Assembly (NCBI GenBank): GCA_002170395.1
Contig: NHEJ01000004.1
Span: 333,685-397,684, forward strand
Length of the DNA: 64,000 nt
Direction of reading: 5' to 3'
Source of the DNA: Betaproteobacteria bacterium TMED82
GTDB taxonomy: Bacteria > Pseudomonadota > Gammaproteobacteria > Burkholderiales > Burkholderiaceae_A
In this document: positions 18,901-27,436 of the stretch, piece after piece
Position numbering within the stretch: the stretch's first letter is position 1
Layout: every line of letters starts with the position of its first letter
Program-made: the position numbers and the translations under genes
The notes under the pieces: model-generated
The model's database searches: none
Seen by the model: only the letters and a program-made list of their open reading frames with translations
Told to the model about the DNA's origin: nothing

Positions 18901-19549
18901 TTCAAGAACAGATTTCAATTTTAGATTGGATACTAAAGATAGCGGTGTTTTTTTAGAAAAATTTGGTTATCCGGGGATATTAGAGTCTGGAGGAGGATTA
19001 CTATCTGGTCAACTTAGTTGGTCTGGAACACCGCTAGATTTTTCAATAGTTAAAAGTAGCGGAGACCTTTCGCTTGATATTGATGATGGAAAATTTTTAA
19101 AGGTGGACCCAGGGTTAGCTCGATTAGTTGGCGTTTTTAATATTCAATCTCTTCCGAAGAGAATTAAATTAGATTTTGAGGATATATTCAGTCAAGGGTT
19201 TTCTTTTGATAAGTTGAGAGGTAATCTGAGATTGAGTGATGGTAAGGCAACAACTGAAAATTTAAGAGTGGTGGGTACTCAAGCAACCATATTTCTTGAA
19301 GGAGATGTTAGTTTATCTGAGAAAACTCAGAATGTGCGTTTATTGATGCTACCAGAGTTAAATGCTGGGATAGCCTCTTTGGGTTATGTCCTCGTGAATC
19401 CCGCAGTTGGCTTGGGGAGTTTTTTAGCGCAATATATACTACGTGATCCTCTTCGAAAAGTAATGGCTATTGAATATCAGGTTACGGGACCTTGGGATAG
19501 CCCAACAATACAAAAGAAATCATTAAACAGTGAGGCAACACTTAATTAG
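15977..19549 (+). CDS. YhdP family AsmA-like envelope protein
   Basis: A 1190-residue protein with one N-terminal membrane helix (about 12-35) and a long beta-rich periplasmic body, ending in an AsmA-like C-terminal domain (the ILESGGGLLSGQLSWSGTP and VDPGLARLVGVFNIQSLP regions). YhdP, TamB and AsmA proteins form rod-like bridges proposed to move phospholipids to the outer membrane. The start is a GTG. It is divergent from glnE and followed by nit and tldD, the same neighbours as E. coli yhdP with tldD. Length is close to E. coli YhdP (about 1266). Confidence 0.9.
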   Translation: MQNTLKVLAKLVLSGVIFFFVLASVALGSTILWLGPEVEKFLNNSVKLNSVIPKTLRKSHSLKLENAKLNWNKWLLPSIEIDSVSIKNLSGSEILFEGLEAQPGFLAIAAIFERKFTLDDVVVSKLTVDVDVIRSLRSSFLKSNILQINSSDNMAWFRSIKYEGRLQVDEVAIVFKENTKGSLSRTLEFDLLNLFADDEYLSLSLQNLNLKDLRHLYSYNIPSAVNNFDVGGKVRSAELQFPIKHLEGFITGKIEFLEIAEFSASFEDVSYEENIKMIKISPLKGRLFNVKNSIFLEFKGEEVTFSAENYIAGSHAYFSELFGVLEISNFKIEDFLLKEITTKFIKLRNLEAKNPVFKINASGEWYEQNSISQLVDITGTLSVFSPEAIGPYLPKAMGPRTRGWITRSIKIGDELRGNFEVKGDVTENASKSIRDNLTFAMKFFPENLHLKFSKKWPVINNVQGIVKIEGNSLVLSGLTGDFLGNKVVGVDGEIPDIFSTIPILNLRGNIEGKLQNLVNISNNSPVNRWLGNLTETVLASGESDLKLDIKLNLLNLRKSNVKAELRFYDNSLSFSENSPEMTKVEGVLSIVQKRISHADLKGELLGGAVEIVNAKANGKNLPISFRASGELHIRELRRWLSSSKRYDDDKFIHGKTDYDLLISGTTEKITVSGGSNLMGVAINAPGSFAKNLKSTREVKLSFGHKRKTSGITSLVQDLSIIIPDYSLEFMVFRKIVVDAGSRMYKSSGSTKYSLRVGGSPKKDISKEKIVSQASNIIDLKLFKADVKEWVNVLLSQQNSFDGVLNNKESLGSTEIKLRIQEITCDKYNFSDANGIFFGDASGWSGDFDAVEIGGFLNWFAGDRKFEIKLARLHLKPSEDEKQKLRNAINVFDKLKFDDVVNVTVEVEDFRRASKHFGRMELDVSYLNDNEYWKINRLMILSKNTRLDASGLWKKNKPESKPRDLTDLSNKSQWNTSRTDFNFRLDTKDSGVFLEKFGYPGILESGGGLLSGQLSWSGTPLDFSIVKSSGDLSLDIDDGKFLKVDPGLARLVGVFNIQSLPKRIKLDFEDIFSQGFSFDKLRGNLRLSDGKATTENLRVVGTQATIFLEGDVSLSEKTQNVRLLMLPELNAGIASLGYVLVNPAVGLGSFLAQYILRDPLRKVMAIEYQVTGPWDSPTIQKKSLNSEATLN

Positions 19550-19569
19550 CAATCGGAGATTAGCATAGA

Positions 19570-20448
19570 ATGCAGGGTATAAAGGTAGCTGCTATCCAAA
19601 TGGTGTCATCTGAAAACATTGAAAAAAATCTGAGTGTGGTAAAAAACTTGGTGAAAAAAGCTGCTCAAAAAGGGGCAAGGGTTATTTTGTTGCCAGAATA
19701 TTTTGCATTTATGGGTGAAGATGACAATAAAAAAATAAAAATGGCTGAAATAAATGTTGGTGACTCCTCAGTTTCTACAGCGATGGAGATTGTTACAACT
19801 GTTCAATCCGCTTTAAGTAGCCTTGCGAAATTATATGCTGTTTGGGTTATAGGTGGAAGTTGTGCTTTACGATCAGATACTAAAGGTAAAATTTATAACT
19901 CAATGCTTGTCTATAATGAAAAAGGTGAGAGAGTAGGAAGGTATGATAAAGCGCATTTGTTTAAATTCAGCACAGAAACTGAAAGTTATGATGAATCCAC
20001 TTTCATTGTTGCAGGAGATGAGGCAACTAGCCTTCAAACACCTGCTGGGAACACTTTTTTGTCCATTTGCTATGATTTGAGGTTTCCGGAGTTCTTTCGA
20101 AGGGAAGATTTATCAGCTGAGCCTCTTGATTTGATTGTACTTTCGGCTGCTTTCACTCAAACTACAGGTAGGGCCCATTGGGAAATTTTGTTAAGGGCAA
20201 GAGCTATAGAAAACCAGTGTTACGTTTTGGCGAGTGCGCAGGGAGGTAGGCATGAGTCTGGAAGGATTACATGGGGGCATAGTATGTTTATTGGCCCTTG
20301 GGGGGATATAATAAGTGGTTGTGAACTTGGGGAAAATATAGTTTTGGGAACCGTCGACAAGAAATGTCTAAAAGAAGTTCGCACAAATTTGCCAGCATCA
20401 CTTCATCAACGAGTAAACATAAGAAAAAATTGGAATGTTAAAAAATAG
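19570..20448 (+). CDS. Carbon-nitrogen hydrolase, Nit1/omega-amidase-like
   Basis: A nitrilase-superfamily amidase with the Glu-Lys-Cys triad visible: E43 in LLPEYF, K127 in RYDKAHLF and C167 in SICYDLRFPEFFR. At 292 residues it fits branch 10 (Nit) enzymes, which hydrolyse deaminated glutathione or alpha-keto acid amides as metabolite repair. The gene sits between yhdP and tldD, a conserved placement. Its last 14 bases overlap the tldD start, so the two are likely translationally coupled. The exact substrate is inferred from family, not seen. Confidence 0.88.
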   Translation: MQGIKVAAIQMVSSENIEKNLSVVKNLVKKAAQKGARVILLPEYFAFMGEDDNKKIKMAEINVGDSSVSTAMEIVTTVQSALSSLAKLYAVWVIGGSCALRSDTKGKIYNSMLVYNEKGERVGRYDKAHLFKFSTETESYDESTFIVAGDEATSLQTPAGNTFLSICYDLRFPEFFRREDLSAEPLDLIVLSAAFTQTTGRAHWEILLRARAIENQCYVLASAQGGRHESGRITWGHSMFIGPWGDIISGCELGENIVLGTVDKKCLKEVRTNLPASLHQRVNIRKNWNVKK

Positions 20449-21916
20449 AACAAAGGAATCTAAAGAAATAGCCACCAGCCTGTTACTGACTCCACATGAC
20501 ATAGGCTATAACTTACTTGAGGAAGTACATGGAATCGTAAAGAGACATAAGATCGATTATTCAGATATTTATTTTCAGTATCTGCATTCAGAATCATGGT
20601 CTTTGGACGAGGGTATAGTGAAATCCGGGAGTTTTTCTATTGATCAAGGCTTTGGAGTGCGTGCTGTTTCAGGGGAAAAATCAGCTTTTTCATACAGTGA
20701 TAGTATAAGTAGGAGGAGCTTAATAGAAGCGGCAACGGCAACGCAGAATATTTCCGCGAGTGGTCAGCAGGGCAAAAACAAGGTGGAAAATGAAAAGTCC
20801 CATTCTTATGGGAAGAAAGAATCCAAAACTAATTTTTTGTACTCAAGCGAAGATCCTTTGGCAGCATTAAGATCTGAAGAAAAAGTCGAGATGCTTCACA
20901 GCATTGAGGCTAGGGCACGGAGAAAAGATCCTCGTATATGTCAAGTTATGGGCTCAATTGTTGGCTCCTACAGTGCCATAATTATAATGCGTGGAGATGG
21001 AGAATTAGTTTTTGATGTAAGACCTTTGATAAGAGTCTCTATTACTGCAGTAGCTGAATCTAAAGGGAGAAGAGAGTTTGGCGTGAGTGGTGGTGGAGGT
21101 AGGTTTAGCTTGAGTGATTTAGGCTCGCAAAGTCTGGATAACTACATTGAACAAGCAACCAGGCAAGCTCTAGTTAACTTGGAATCAAAGCCGGCTCCAG
21201 CTGGAATAATGTCTGTAGTTCTAGGACCTGGTTGGCCAGGTATACTCCTTCACGAAGCTGTCGGACACGGGTTAGAAGGAGATTTTAATAGAAAAGGGTC
21301 TTCCGTTTTCGCAGGAAGAATAGGAGAGCGAGTGGCTGCTAAAGGGGTAACTGTAGTGGACGATGGAACCTTAGAAAACAGGCGTGGTTCTCTTAATGTT
21401 GATGATGAAGGCAATCCCTCTTCCAGTAACGTTTTAATAGAGGATGGGATTTTAAAGTGTTACATGCAAGACATACTAAATTCGAGGCTTATGAATGTTT
21501 CTCCCACCGGCAATGGACGGCGAGAATCTTTTGCTCATCTCCCTATGCCAAGAATGACGAACACATTTATGAGGGCAGGCGACTGCGAACCAGAGGAAAT
21601 AGTAGCAAACCTGAAGGAGGGCTTATATGCCGCTAATTTTGGTGGGGGACAAGTTGATATAACCAATGGTAAGTTTGTCTTTTCGGCCTCAGAAGCATAT
21701 TGGGTTGAGAAAGGGAAAATCAAATATCCTGTTAAGGGCGCCACTCTCATTGGTAATGGCCCTGACTCCTTAACAAAAATTAAAATGATAGGCAACGATT
21801 TAAAATTTGACACTGGAGTTGGTACTTGTGGGAAAGAGGGGCAAAGAGTGCCAGTTGGTGTGGGACAACCCACTATATTTATCGACGGCTTAACTGTGGG
21901 TGGCACTGTTGGATAA
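20435..21916 (+). CDS. tldD: Metalloprotease TldD
   Basis: TldD with TldE (PmbA) forms a heterodimeric zinc protease that trims unfolded peptides, including modified peptides and antitoxins. The zinc motif HEAVGHGLEGD starts at residue 273, followed by the FNRKGSS segment. The conserved late cysteine region GVGTCGKEGQ is near residue 465. At 493 residues it is of normal length (about 480). The ATG at 20435 overlaps nit. The start codon region of aroG overlaps its last codons by 17 bases. A pmbA/tldE gene is not in the window. Confidence 0.94.
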   Translation: MLKNRTKESKEIATSLLLTPHDIGYNLLEEVHGIVKRHKIDYSDIYFQYLHSESWSLDEGIVKSGSFSIDQGFGVRAVSGEKSAFSYSDSISRRSLIEAATATQNISASGQQGKNKVENEKSHSYGKKESKTNFLYSSEDPLAALRSEEKVEMLHSIEARARRKDPRICQVMGSIVGSYSAIIIMRGDGELVFDVRPLIRVSITAVAESKGRREFGVSGGGGRFSLSDLGSQSLDNYIEQATRQALVNLESKPAPAGIMSVVLGPGWPGILLHEAVGHGLEGDFNRKGSSVFAGRIGERVAAKGVTVVDDGTLENRRGSLNVDDEGNPSSSNVLIEDGILKCYMQDILNSRLMNVSPTGNGRRESFAHLPMPRMTNTFMRAGDCEPEEIVANLKEGLYAANFGGGQVDITNGKFVFSASEAYWVEKGKIKYPVKGATLIGNGPDSLTKIKMIGNDLKFDTGVGTCGKEGQRVPVGVGQPTIFIDGLTVGGTVG

Positions 21917-22991
21917 AACTTTGGCATCATTAAATACAGATGATGTTCGAATATCAAGTGTGCAGGAGGTTGTTGCTCCCTCCGAAATTATGGGTAGTTT
22001 ACCAGTCTCAAATAGTGCTGCTGAAGTAGTTATAAGTGCTCGAAAATCAATAAAATCGATTATTCATGGTACTAGCGACAAACTTTTGGTCATTATTGGT
22101 CCATGCTCAATTCATGATCCAGCTGCTGGTTTGGATTATGCTGAAAAGTTGTTAAGGAAAAGAATTGAGTTGAGTAGTGAACTAGAAATTGTAATGAGGG
22201 TTTATTTTGAAAAACCAAGAACCACAGTTGGCTGGAAAGGGTTAATAAACGACCCTGACTTGAATAATTCATTTGACATAAACAAAGGGCTAAAACTTAG
22301 CCGTGAATTACTTCGAAGTATTAACGAATTAGGGCTCCCGGCGGGGGTTGAGTTTCTGGATGTAATTTCTCCGCAATATATCGCAGATTTAGTTTCATGG
22401 GGAGCCATTGGAGCGAGAACAACTGAATCTCAGGTTCACAGAGAACTGGCATCGGGCCTGTCATGTCCGGTGGGCTTTAAAAATGGCACGAGTGGTAATA
22501 CTCGTGTTGCTATTGACGCATTGAGAGCAGCAGGAAATCCTCATCATTTTCTCTCGGTTACTAAATCTGGACGATCGGCCATCGTCTCCACATCCGGAAA
22601 TATGGATTGTCATATTATTCTGCGGGGTGGAATTAAGCCAAATTTTGATGTTGGGAGTTGTCAGGAAGTAGTTTCAGCCTTGAAGAAATTCGAGCTACCT
22701 GAAAAAATCATGATTGATTTAAGCCATGGTAATTCTGGTAAAGATCATAAAAAACAGGCTGAGGTTTGTTACGATGTCTCCGAACGGATTTCTAATGGTG
22801 ACTCGTCTCTAGTCGGAGTGATGATAGAAAGTCATTTAATTGAAGGCCGGCAAGATCTCAAAGATGGTTTTGGTTTAAATGGGTTAACATATGGTCAAAG
22901 TATTACTGATGCTTGTTTATCTTGGCATGAGAGCTGCGCCCTTCTTGATCAGTTAGCAAATTCTGTCATAGAACGTAGAAAAAAAGGATAA
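21900..22991 (+). CDS. aroG: 3-deoxy-7-phosphoheptulonate synthase, class I
   Basis: Condenses phosphoenolpyruvate and erythrose 4-phosphate, the first shikimate-pathway step. Class I motifs are GPCSIHDP (67-74, with a metal-binding Cys), FEKPRTTVGWKG, GARTTESQVHRELASG, GFKNGTSGN and DLSHGNSGKDH. The N-terminal NTDDVRI is the usual AroF/G/H start region, so a GTG at 21900 or TTGs at 21909 and 21921 are all possible starts. The GTG overlaps tldD by 17 bases. Which aromatic amino acid inhibits the enzyme cannot be told from motifs alone. Confidence 0.93.
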   Translation: MALLDKTLASLNTDDVRISSVQEVVAPSEIMGSLPVSNSAAEVVISARKSIKSIIHGTSDKLLVIIGPCSIHDPAAGLDYAEKLLRKRIELSSELEIVMRVYFEKPRTTVGWKGLINDPDLNNSFDINKGLKLSRELLRSINELGLPAGVEFLDVISPQYIADLVSWGAIGARTTESQVHRELASGLSCPVGFKNGTSGNTRVAIDALRAAGNPHHFLSVTKSGRSAIVSTSGNMDCHIILRGGIKPNFDVGSCQEVVSALKKFELPEKIMIDLSHGNSGKDHKKQAEVCYDVSERISNGDSSLVGVMIESHLIEGRQDLKDGFGLNGLTYGQSITDACLSWHESCALLDQLANSVIERRKKG

Positions 22992-23000
22992 AGAAAGATT

Positions 23001-23594
23001 TTATGTTGGATTACTTGGTTTTTCCCAATACCTGAGACTTTCATGTTCAAGCGAACCTAATTTTCTTGCCAATATAAATAACAAATCAGATAGTCGATTC
23101 AAATATGGCAACCCTTTAAACTTTTGATCGCTGTAAGTTGGATTGGACATTTCGAGAAATGTTACAAAGTTCCTCTCAGCTCTTCTGCAGATTGACCTCG
23201 ATAAATGAGCCAACGCACTTAAAACTGATTCTCCAGGTACTATAAACTCTTTGAGTGGACTTAACTCATTATTTAGTTCTTCCGCCAATTTGGTAATTTT
23301 TGAAATTCGTATTACCTTAAAAAGTTCAATATTGGGACAAGAAATTTCCCCACCCAAATTAAATAAGTCATTTTGAATTTCCAATAGAGTTAAGTGAATG
23401 CGTCTACTTTCATGCGTGTCAACTTTATTTTTTTTCAAGTTTGCTCTCAATACGCCGATCGAACACGAAAGTTCATCTAATTCCCCCAAAATTTGAATTT
23501 CAGGACAATTTTTTTTTATCCTTTTTCCATCACTGAGGCTAGTGGTACCACTATCCCCCTTTTTTGTGATAATTTTACAAAGTCTGGTCTTCAT
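23001..23594 (-). CDS. Cob(I)alamin adenosyltransferase, PduO type
   Basis: Transfers the 5'-deoxyadenosyl group of ATP to cob(I)alamin. At 197 residues it has the PduO signatures: KKGDSGTTSLSDGKRIKKN near the N-terminus (ATP binding), GELDELSCSIG, RSICRRAER, and LPYLNRLSDLLFILAR at the C-terminus. In many betaproteobacteria this gene lies next to glcD/E/F, as here. It is convergent with aroG and divergent from glcD, 35 bases away. Its presence implies use of adenosylcobalamin, made or taken up by genes not in this window. Confidence 0.93.
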   Translation of the reverse strand: MKTRLCKIITKKGDSGTTSLSDGKRIKKNCPEIQILGELDELSCSIGVLRANLKKNKVDTHESRRIHLTLLEIQNDLFNLGGEISCPNIELFKVIRISKITKLAEELNNELSPLKEFIVPGESVLSALAHLSRSICRRAERNFVTFLEMSNPTYSDQKFKGLPYLNRLSDLLFILARKLGSLEHESLRYWEKPSNPT

Positions 23595-23629
23595 ACTAAA
23601 ATCTCAATACATTTACTAATAAGATACAT

Positions 23630-25096
23630 ATGGTACATAAAAACGATAACAAAGTCTTTCTAGATAGGTTGCGTAAGGTTATAAGTAGCGACAATCTTGT
23701 TGAGGATCGAGAGGGGCTGAAAGTTTACAGAAAAGATGGCTTAGCCGGTTATTCGGGAGATCCTCTAGTAGTTGCAATTCCAAATTCAGAGGCTCAAACA
23801 TCTAAGATTTTAAAAATATGCAGCGAGTTTAGTGTTCCTGTCGTTACAAGAGGGGCCGGTACTGGACTCTCTGGTGGTGCCACTCCCATTAAAGATTGCC
23901 TGGTCCTCTCAACGGCGAGGATGAATAAAGTTATCTCAATAAATGAAGAACAAAGGAGTGCTACTGTACAACCCGGAGTCAGAAATTTGGAGATTTCAAA
24001 CAAGGTCTCTGGTTTAGGGTTATTTTATGCTCCTGATCCTTCCTCCCAGATAGCCTGCTCAATTGGGGGTAATCTGGCTGAAAACTCTGGGGGAGTGCAC
24101 TGCTTAAAATATGGTCTTACATTTCATAATGTATTAAGAGCTAGAGTTTTGAATTATAGGGGAGAAGTATTCGAGGTTGGCTCAGAGGCTCTTGACTCCC
24201 CCGGTTTAGATTTGCTTGCGCTTTTGATTGGTTCGGAAGGTATGTTGGGAGTTATTACTGAAATTACTGTCAAGTTGTTACCCAAACCATCAGCTGCGAA
24301 AGTAATGATGGCTTCTTTTGATGATGTTGAGATAGCTGCCAATGCCGTAGCAAATATTATTTCAAACGGGATTTTGCCTGCCGGTCTTGAAATGATGGAC
24401 CAAGGTATGACTGCAGCTGTAGAGGAATTCGTTCATGCTGGTTATGATGTAAACGCAGAAGCAATCTTGCTATGTGAATCAGATGGTTCACCGGGGGAAG
24501 TTGAAGAGGAGATTAGCTTAATAAAAGATATTTTTCAAAGTTCTGGAGCTACGAAACTATCAGTTTCAAATAGCGAGGCAGAGAGGAGTCTAATCTGGTC
24601 GGGGCGTAAAAATGCCTTCCCAGCTTCCGGTAGAATTTCTCCTGATTACTATTGTATTGATGGAACAATCCCTCGAAATAAACTTGGAAAAATGCTTAAA
24701 AATATCTCTGAACTAGAGAAAAAATACAGTCTTCGCTGCTTAAATGTTTTTCATGCTGGCGACGGAAATTTACATCCTTTAATTCTCTTTGATGCTTCAA
24801 AAGATGGAGAGTTTGAAAAAACTGAAAACTTTGGGGAAGAAATTCTTAGTCTTTGCGTAAAATATGGTGGAACTATTACTGGGGAACATGGGGTAGGTTT
24901 AGAAAAATTAGGCTCGATGTGTGTTCAATTCTCCAAATTAGAAAGAGACGCTTTCTTTTCCGTGAAAAGAAGTTTTGATCCAGAAATACTATTAAACCCT
25001 GGTAAAGTTGTGCCTAGTTTATCTCGGTGTATCGAAAAAGGACGGGTCCATGTTGAAAAGGATAAAGAGAGGTTCCCGGAAATTGCCCACTTTTAG
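23630..25096 (+). CDS. glcD: Glycolate oxidase, FAD-binding subunit GlcD
   Basis: An FAD-linked 2-hydroxyacid oxidase of 488 residues. The PP-loop FAD motif TRGAGTGLSGGATP spans 73-86, with PDPSSQ and GGNLAENSGG following. The substrate domain has HAGDGNLHP at 375-383, then GEHGVGLEK and NPGKVVP near the C-terminus. GlcD with GlcE and the iron-sulfur GlcF oxidises glycolate to glyoxylate at the membrane. Glycolate is abundant from phytoplankton, consistent with a pelagic life (inference). glcE follows at once; glcF does not. D-lactate dehydrogenase activity is an alternative. Confidence 0.9.
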   Translation: MVHKNDNKVFLDRLRKVISSDNLVEDREGLKVYRKDGLAGYSGDPLVVAIPNSEAQTSKILKICSEFSVPVVTRGAGTGLSGGATPIKDCLVLSTARMNKVISINEEQRSATVQPGVRNLEISNKVSGLGLFYAPDPSSQIACSIGGNLAENSGGVHCLKYGLTFHNVLRARVLNYRGEVFEVGSEALDSPGLDLLALLIGSEGMLGVITEITVKLLPKPSAAKVMMASFDDVEIAANAVANIISNGILPAGLEMMDQGMTAAVEEFVHAGYDVNAEAILLCESDGSPGEVEEEISLIKDIFQSSGATKLSVSNSEAERSLIWSGRKNAFPASGRISPDYYCIDGTIPRNKLGKMLKNISELEKKYSLRCLNVFHAGDGNLHPLILFDASKDGEFEKTENFGEEILSLCVKYGGTITGEHGVGLEKLGSMCVQFSKLERDAFFSVKRSFDPEILLNPGKVVPSLSRCIEKGRVHVEKDKERFPEIAHF

Positions 25097-25110
25097 GCTT
25101 GCACCTGAAT

Positions 25111-26298
25111 ATGATGACAGAAGAAGGTTCCGATTCTACATGGCTGGCTAATACAAAAAGCATAATTCTTGAGGAGAAAAGCAAAGGGGGGAGTGTTAAT
25201 ATACGTGGGCACGGAAGCAAAGGATTTTACGGTAACCCGGTAAATTGCGCCAGCAGGAAGTTATCCACTAAGGGATATTCTGGAATAGTTGATTACCAAC
25301 CATCAGAGTTAGTAGTAGTTGCGAAATCAGGTACTGATCTTACTACGCTGGAAAATTTGCTAAAAAAAAATAATCAATTTTTAAACTTTGAGCCCCCAAG
25401 ATTAAAAAACAATTTGGCGGGGAGGGAAGGAGGGGCACTCAGAGGGACGGTAGGGGGCATGGTTGCTTCAGGCTTGAGCGGACCGGGGAGGTTTTTTTTT
25501 GGTGCTTGTAGAGACTCAGTCTTGGGTGTATCGATGCTAAACGGAGAGGGAGAAGTACTCTCGTTCGGTGGGACTGTGATTAAAAATGTCGCGGGGTATG
25601 ATATTTCTAGAGTTCAGGTTGGAGCCTTAGGTGGTCTTGGACTCATATTAACAGTATCTTTGAGAGTATTTCCCAGGCCGAGAAAAGAATGTTCTCTGGC
25701 TGTTTCCGTCAACTACGAAGAAGCTACTGAAGCAATCTCTATTTTAAAAAAATTAGCCTTACCGATATCCGCAACGTTAATGACCAATTTTAGCGAAGAT
25801 AATTTGTTTAAAAATGACATACTATATTTAAGGTTATCAGGTTCTGAGTACAGTGTGGACGATGGGTTAAATAAAATCCGTGAGAAATTCCAGAATGTAT
25901 GCGTTTTAGAGGAGCTTACAGCAGAAAAACTTTGGGTTTCTTTCAGGGACCAAGAGCTAAATTTTTTTCGGCAAGATTTGATTGATGGACAAAGTATTTG
26001 GAGGCTCTCGGTTCCTTTTGGCACGAAGCTTCAAATTTTTGATAAGTATCCCCAGATAATAGAGTGGGGTGGAGCATTAAGATGGATTAAATTTGATGAA
26101 GATCCAGTTTGGGTTAGAACAGTCATTAAAAAAACTGGAGGACACGCAACTTTATACAGGGCCAGTGACATATTAAAGACTGAGTATGGAGCCTTTTCTC
26201 CATTGAGTGAGACCTTAAAAAACATTCATATAAATTTGAAGAAAGAAATGGATCCAAATAATTTATTTAACAGAGGGCGTCTTTACGATTTTTTTTGA
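25111..26298 (+). CDS. glcE: Glycolate oxidase, FAD-binding subunit GlcE
   Basis: The second FAD-binding subunit of glycolate oxidase. About 395 residues, longer than E. coli GlcE (350). Visible are the family block from GREGGALRGTVGGMVASGLSG through FFFGACRDSVLGV, GTVIKNVAGYDISR, and the C-terminal MDPNNLFNRGRLY. GlcE has the FAD-binding fold but a reduced substrate domain. ATG 25111 is chosen. An in-frame TTG at 25099 adds four residues. It lies 14 bases after glcD and ends five bases from the convergent anmK, leaving no room for glcF. Confidence 0.9.
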   Translation: MMTEEGSDSTWLANTKSIILEEKSKGGSVNIRGHGSKGFYGNPVNCASRKLSTKGYSGIVDYQPSELVVVAKSGTDLTTLENLLKKNNQFLNFEPPRLKNNLAGREGGALRGTVGGMVASGLSGPGRFFFGACRDSVLGVSMLNGEGEVLSFGGTVIKNVAGYDISRVQVGALGGLGLILTVSLRVFPRPRKECSLAVSVNYEEATEAISILKKLALPISATLMTNFSEDNLFKNDILYLRLSGSEYSVDDGLNKIREKFQNVCVLEELTAEKLWVSFRDQELNFFRQDLIDGQSIWRLSVPFGTKLQIFDKYPQIIEWGGALRWIKFDEDPVWVRTVIKKTGGHATLYRASDILKTEYGAFSPLSETLKNIHINLKKEMDPNNLFNRGRLYDFF

Positions 26299-26303
26299 TA
26301 GTC

Positions 26304-27407
26304 CTAGGCTAGCGTTATAGATCCTATTTTTCCATTTGCTCGAGATCCAGTTATGCCTTTTAATGGAAAATCGTCTCCAGCTAATGTTTTAGTTGCCAAC
26401 CATGCAAAGCAAGCAGCTTCTATTGATTCGGGCGGCCAGCCCAGGCATGCTGTCGAAATAATTTTTCTGCCTGCGTGTACCATCATTCTATCAATTAGAT
26501 AATCATTTTTTTCGCCGCCCCCACAGACATAAATTTTGGTATATCTCTTTGGAATTGCATCAGTGATAGTTATTGAAACGAGTTCAACTACGGTAGCTTG
26601 AATATCTTGATCAGATAATTCTATTTTCAGTAACTTTAATTGTTTGGTTAGCCAATTCAGGTCAAAATATTCCTTGCTTACACTTTTTGGTGGATTTTTC
26701 TTGAAAAAAGGGTCCCGAAGCATGATTTTTAGAAGTTTTTTATTAGGAATGCCAGACTTAGCCCATCCTCCTCTTTCGTCAAAAGGTTTTTTTAACACTT
26801 CAGTAATCCAAAGATCTGAGAGACAATTGCCGGGCCCAGTATCAAACCCTGAATCCACCTCTGTTATTTTATTTGAGAAGTTGCTAATTAAAGTTACATT
26901 TGCAAGCCCGCCGACATTTACAAATGCGCATGACTCACTAGTGTCACTGATTTCTTTATGAAAAAGTGGTGTTAATGGAGCTCCCTGTCCGCCCCTAACT
27001 ATATCTCTGGTTCGAAAGTCATGTACAACTGTAATACCAGTTGCTTGTGCAACTATGGCAGGATTACAAAGTTGGACAGTGTAACCGTCCTCGGGTTTAT
27101 GTCTAATCGTCTGACCATGAATTCCAGCTACAAGAATATCCCTCCTATTGATATTCTCTTTTTTCAGCAGTAAATTGATTGAGGAAGAAATTTTGGTAGA
27201 AAGTTTATTAGAAACTAAAGAGCATCGATGGACCTCATTTCCCCCAATATTTTGCAAAGAAATTATTTCTTGTTTTTGTTTTTTTGAAAAAGGGTTAGAA
27301 AAAAAACTCAGTAGACTCAGAGGCTTACCTTCCTTTATTGAGATCAAGGCTGTATCTATCGCGTCGACGCTCGTGCCGGTCATGACACCCAAGGCTAGTC
27401 CGTTCAT
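26304..27407 (-). CDS. anmK: Anhydro-N-acetylmuramic acid kinase
   Basis: Converts anhMurNAc plus ATP to MurNAc-6-phosphate in peptidoglycan recycling. The 367 residues match the family. Motifs are GVMTGTSVDAID at the N-terminus, DFRTRDIVRGGQGAPLTPLFH with the catalytic Asp, the ATP-site FDTGPGN, PPKSVSKEYFD (usual PPKSTGRExF) and CGGGEKN. It is divergent from tyrS with 29 bases between the starts, the neighbourhood usual in betaproteobacteria. It complements Mpl at 6115 in cell-wall salvage. Confidence 0.95.
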   Translation of the reverse strand: MNGLALGVMTGTSVDAIDTALISIKEGKPLSLLSFFSNPFSKKQKQEIISLQNIGGNEVHRCSLVSNKLSTKISSSINLLLKKENINRRDILVAGIHGQTIRHKPEDGYTVQLCNPAIVAQATGITVVHDFRTRDIVRGGQGAPLTPLFHKEISDTSESCAFVNVGGLANVTLISNFSNKITEVDSGFDTGPGNCLSDLWITEVLKKPFDERGGWAKSGIPNKKLLKIMLRDPFFKKNPPKSVSKEYFDLNWLTKQLKLLKIELSDQDIQATVVELVSITITDAIPKRYTKIYVCGGGEKNDYLIDRMMVHAGRKIISTACLGWPPESIEAACFAWLATKTLAGDDFPLKGITGSRANGKIGSITLA

Positions 27408-27436
27408 AATGTAGTTAAATAAAGTTTGGAAAAAAT

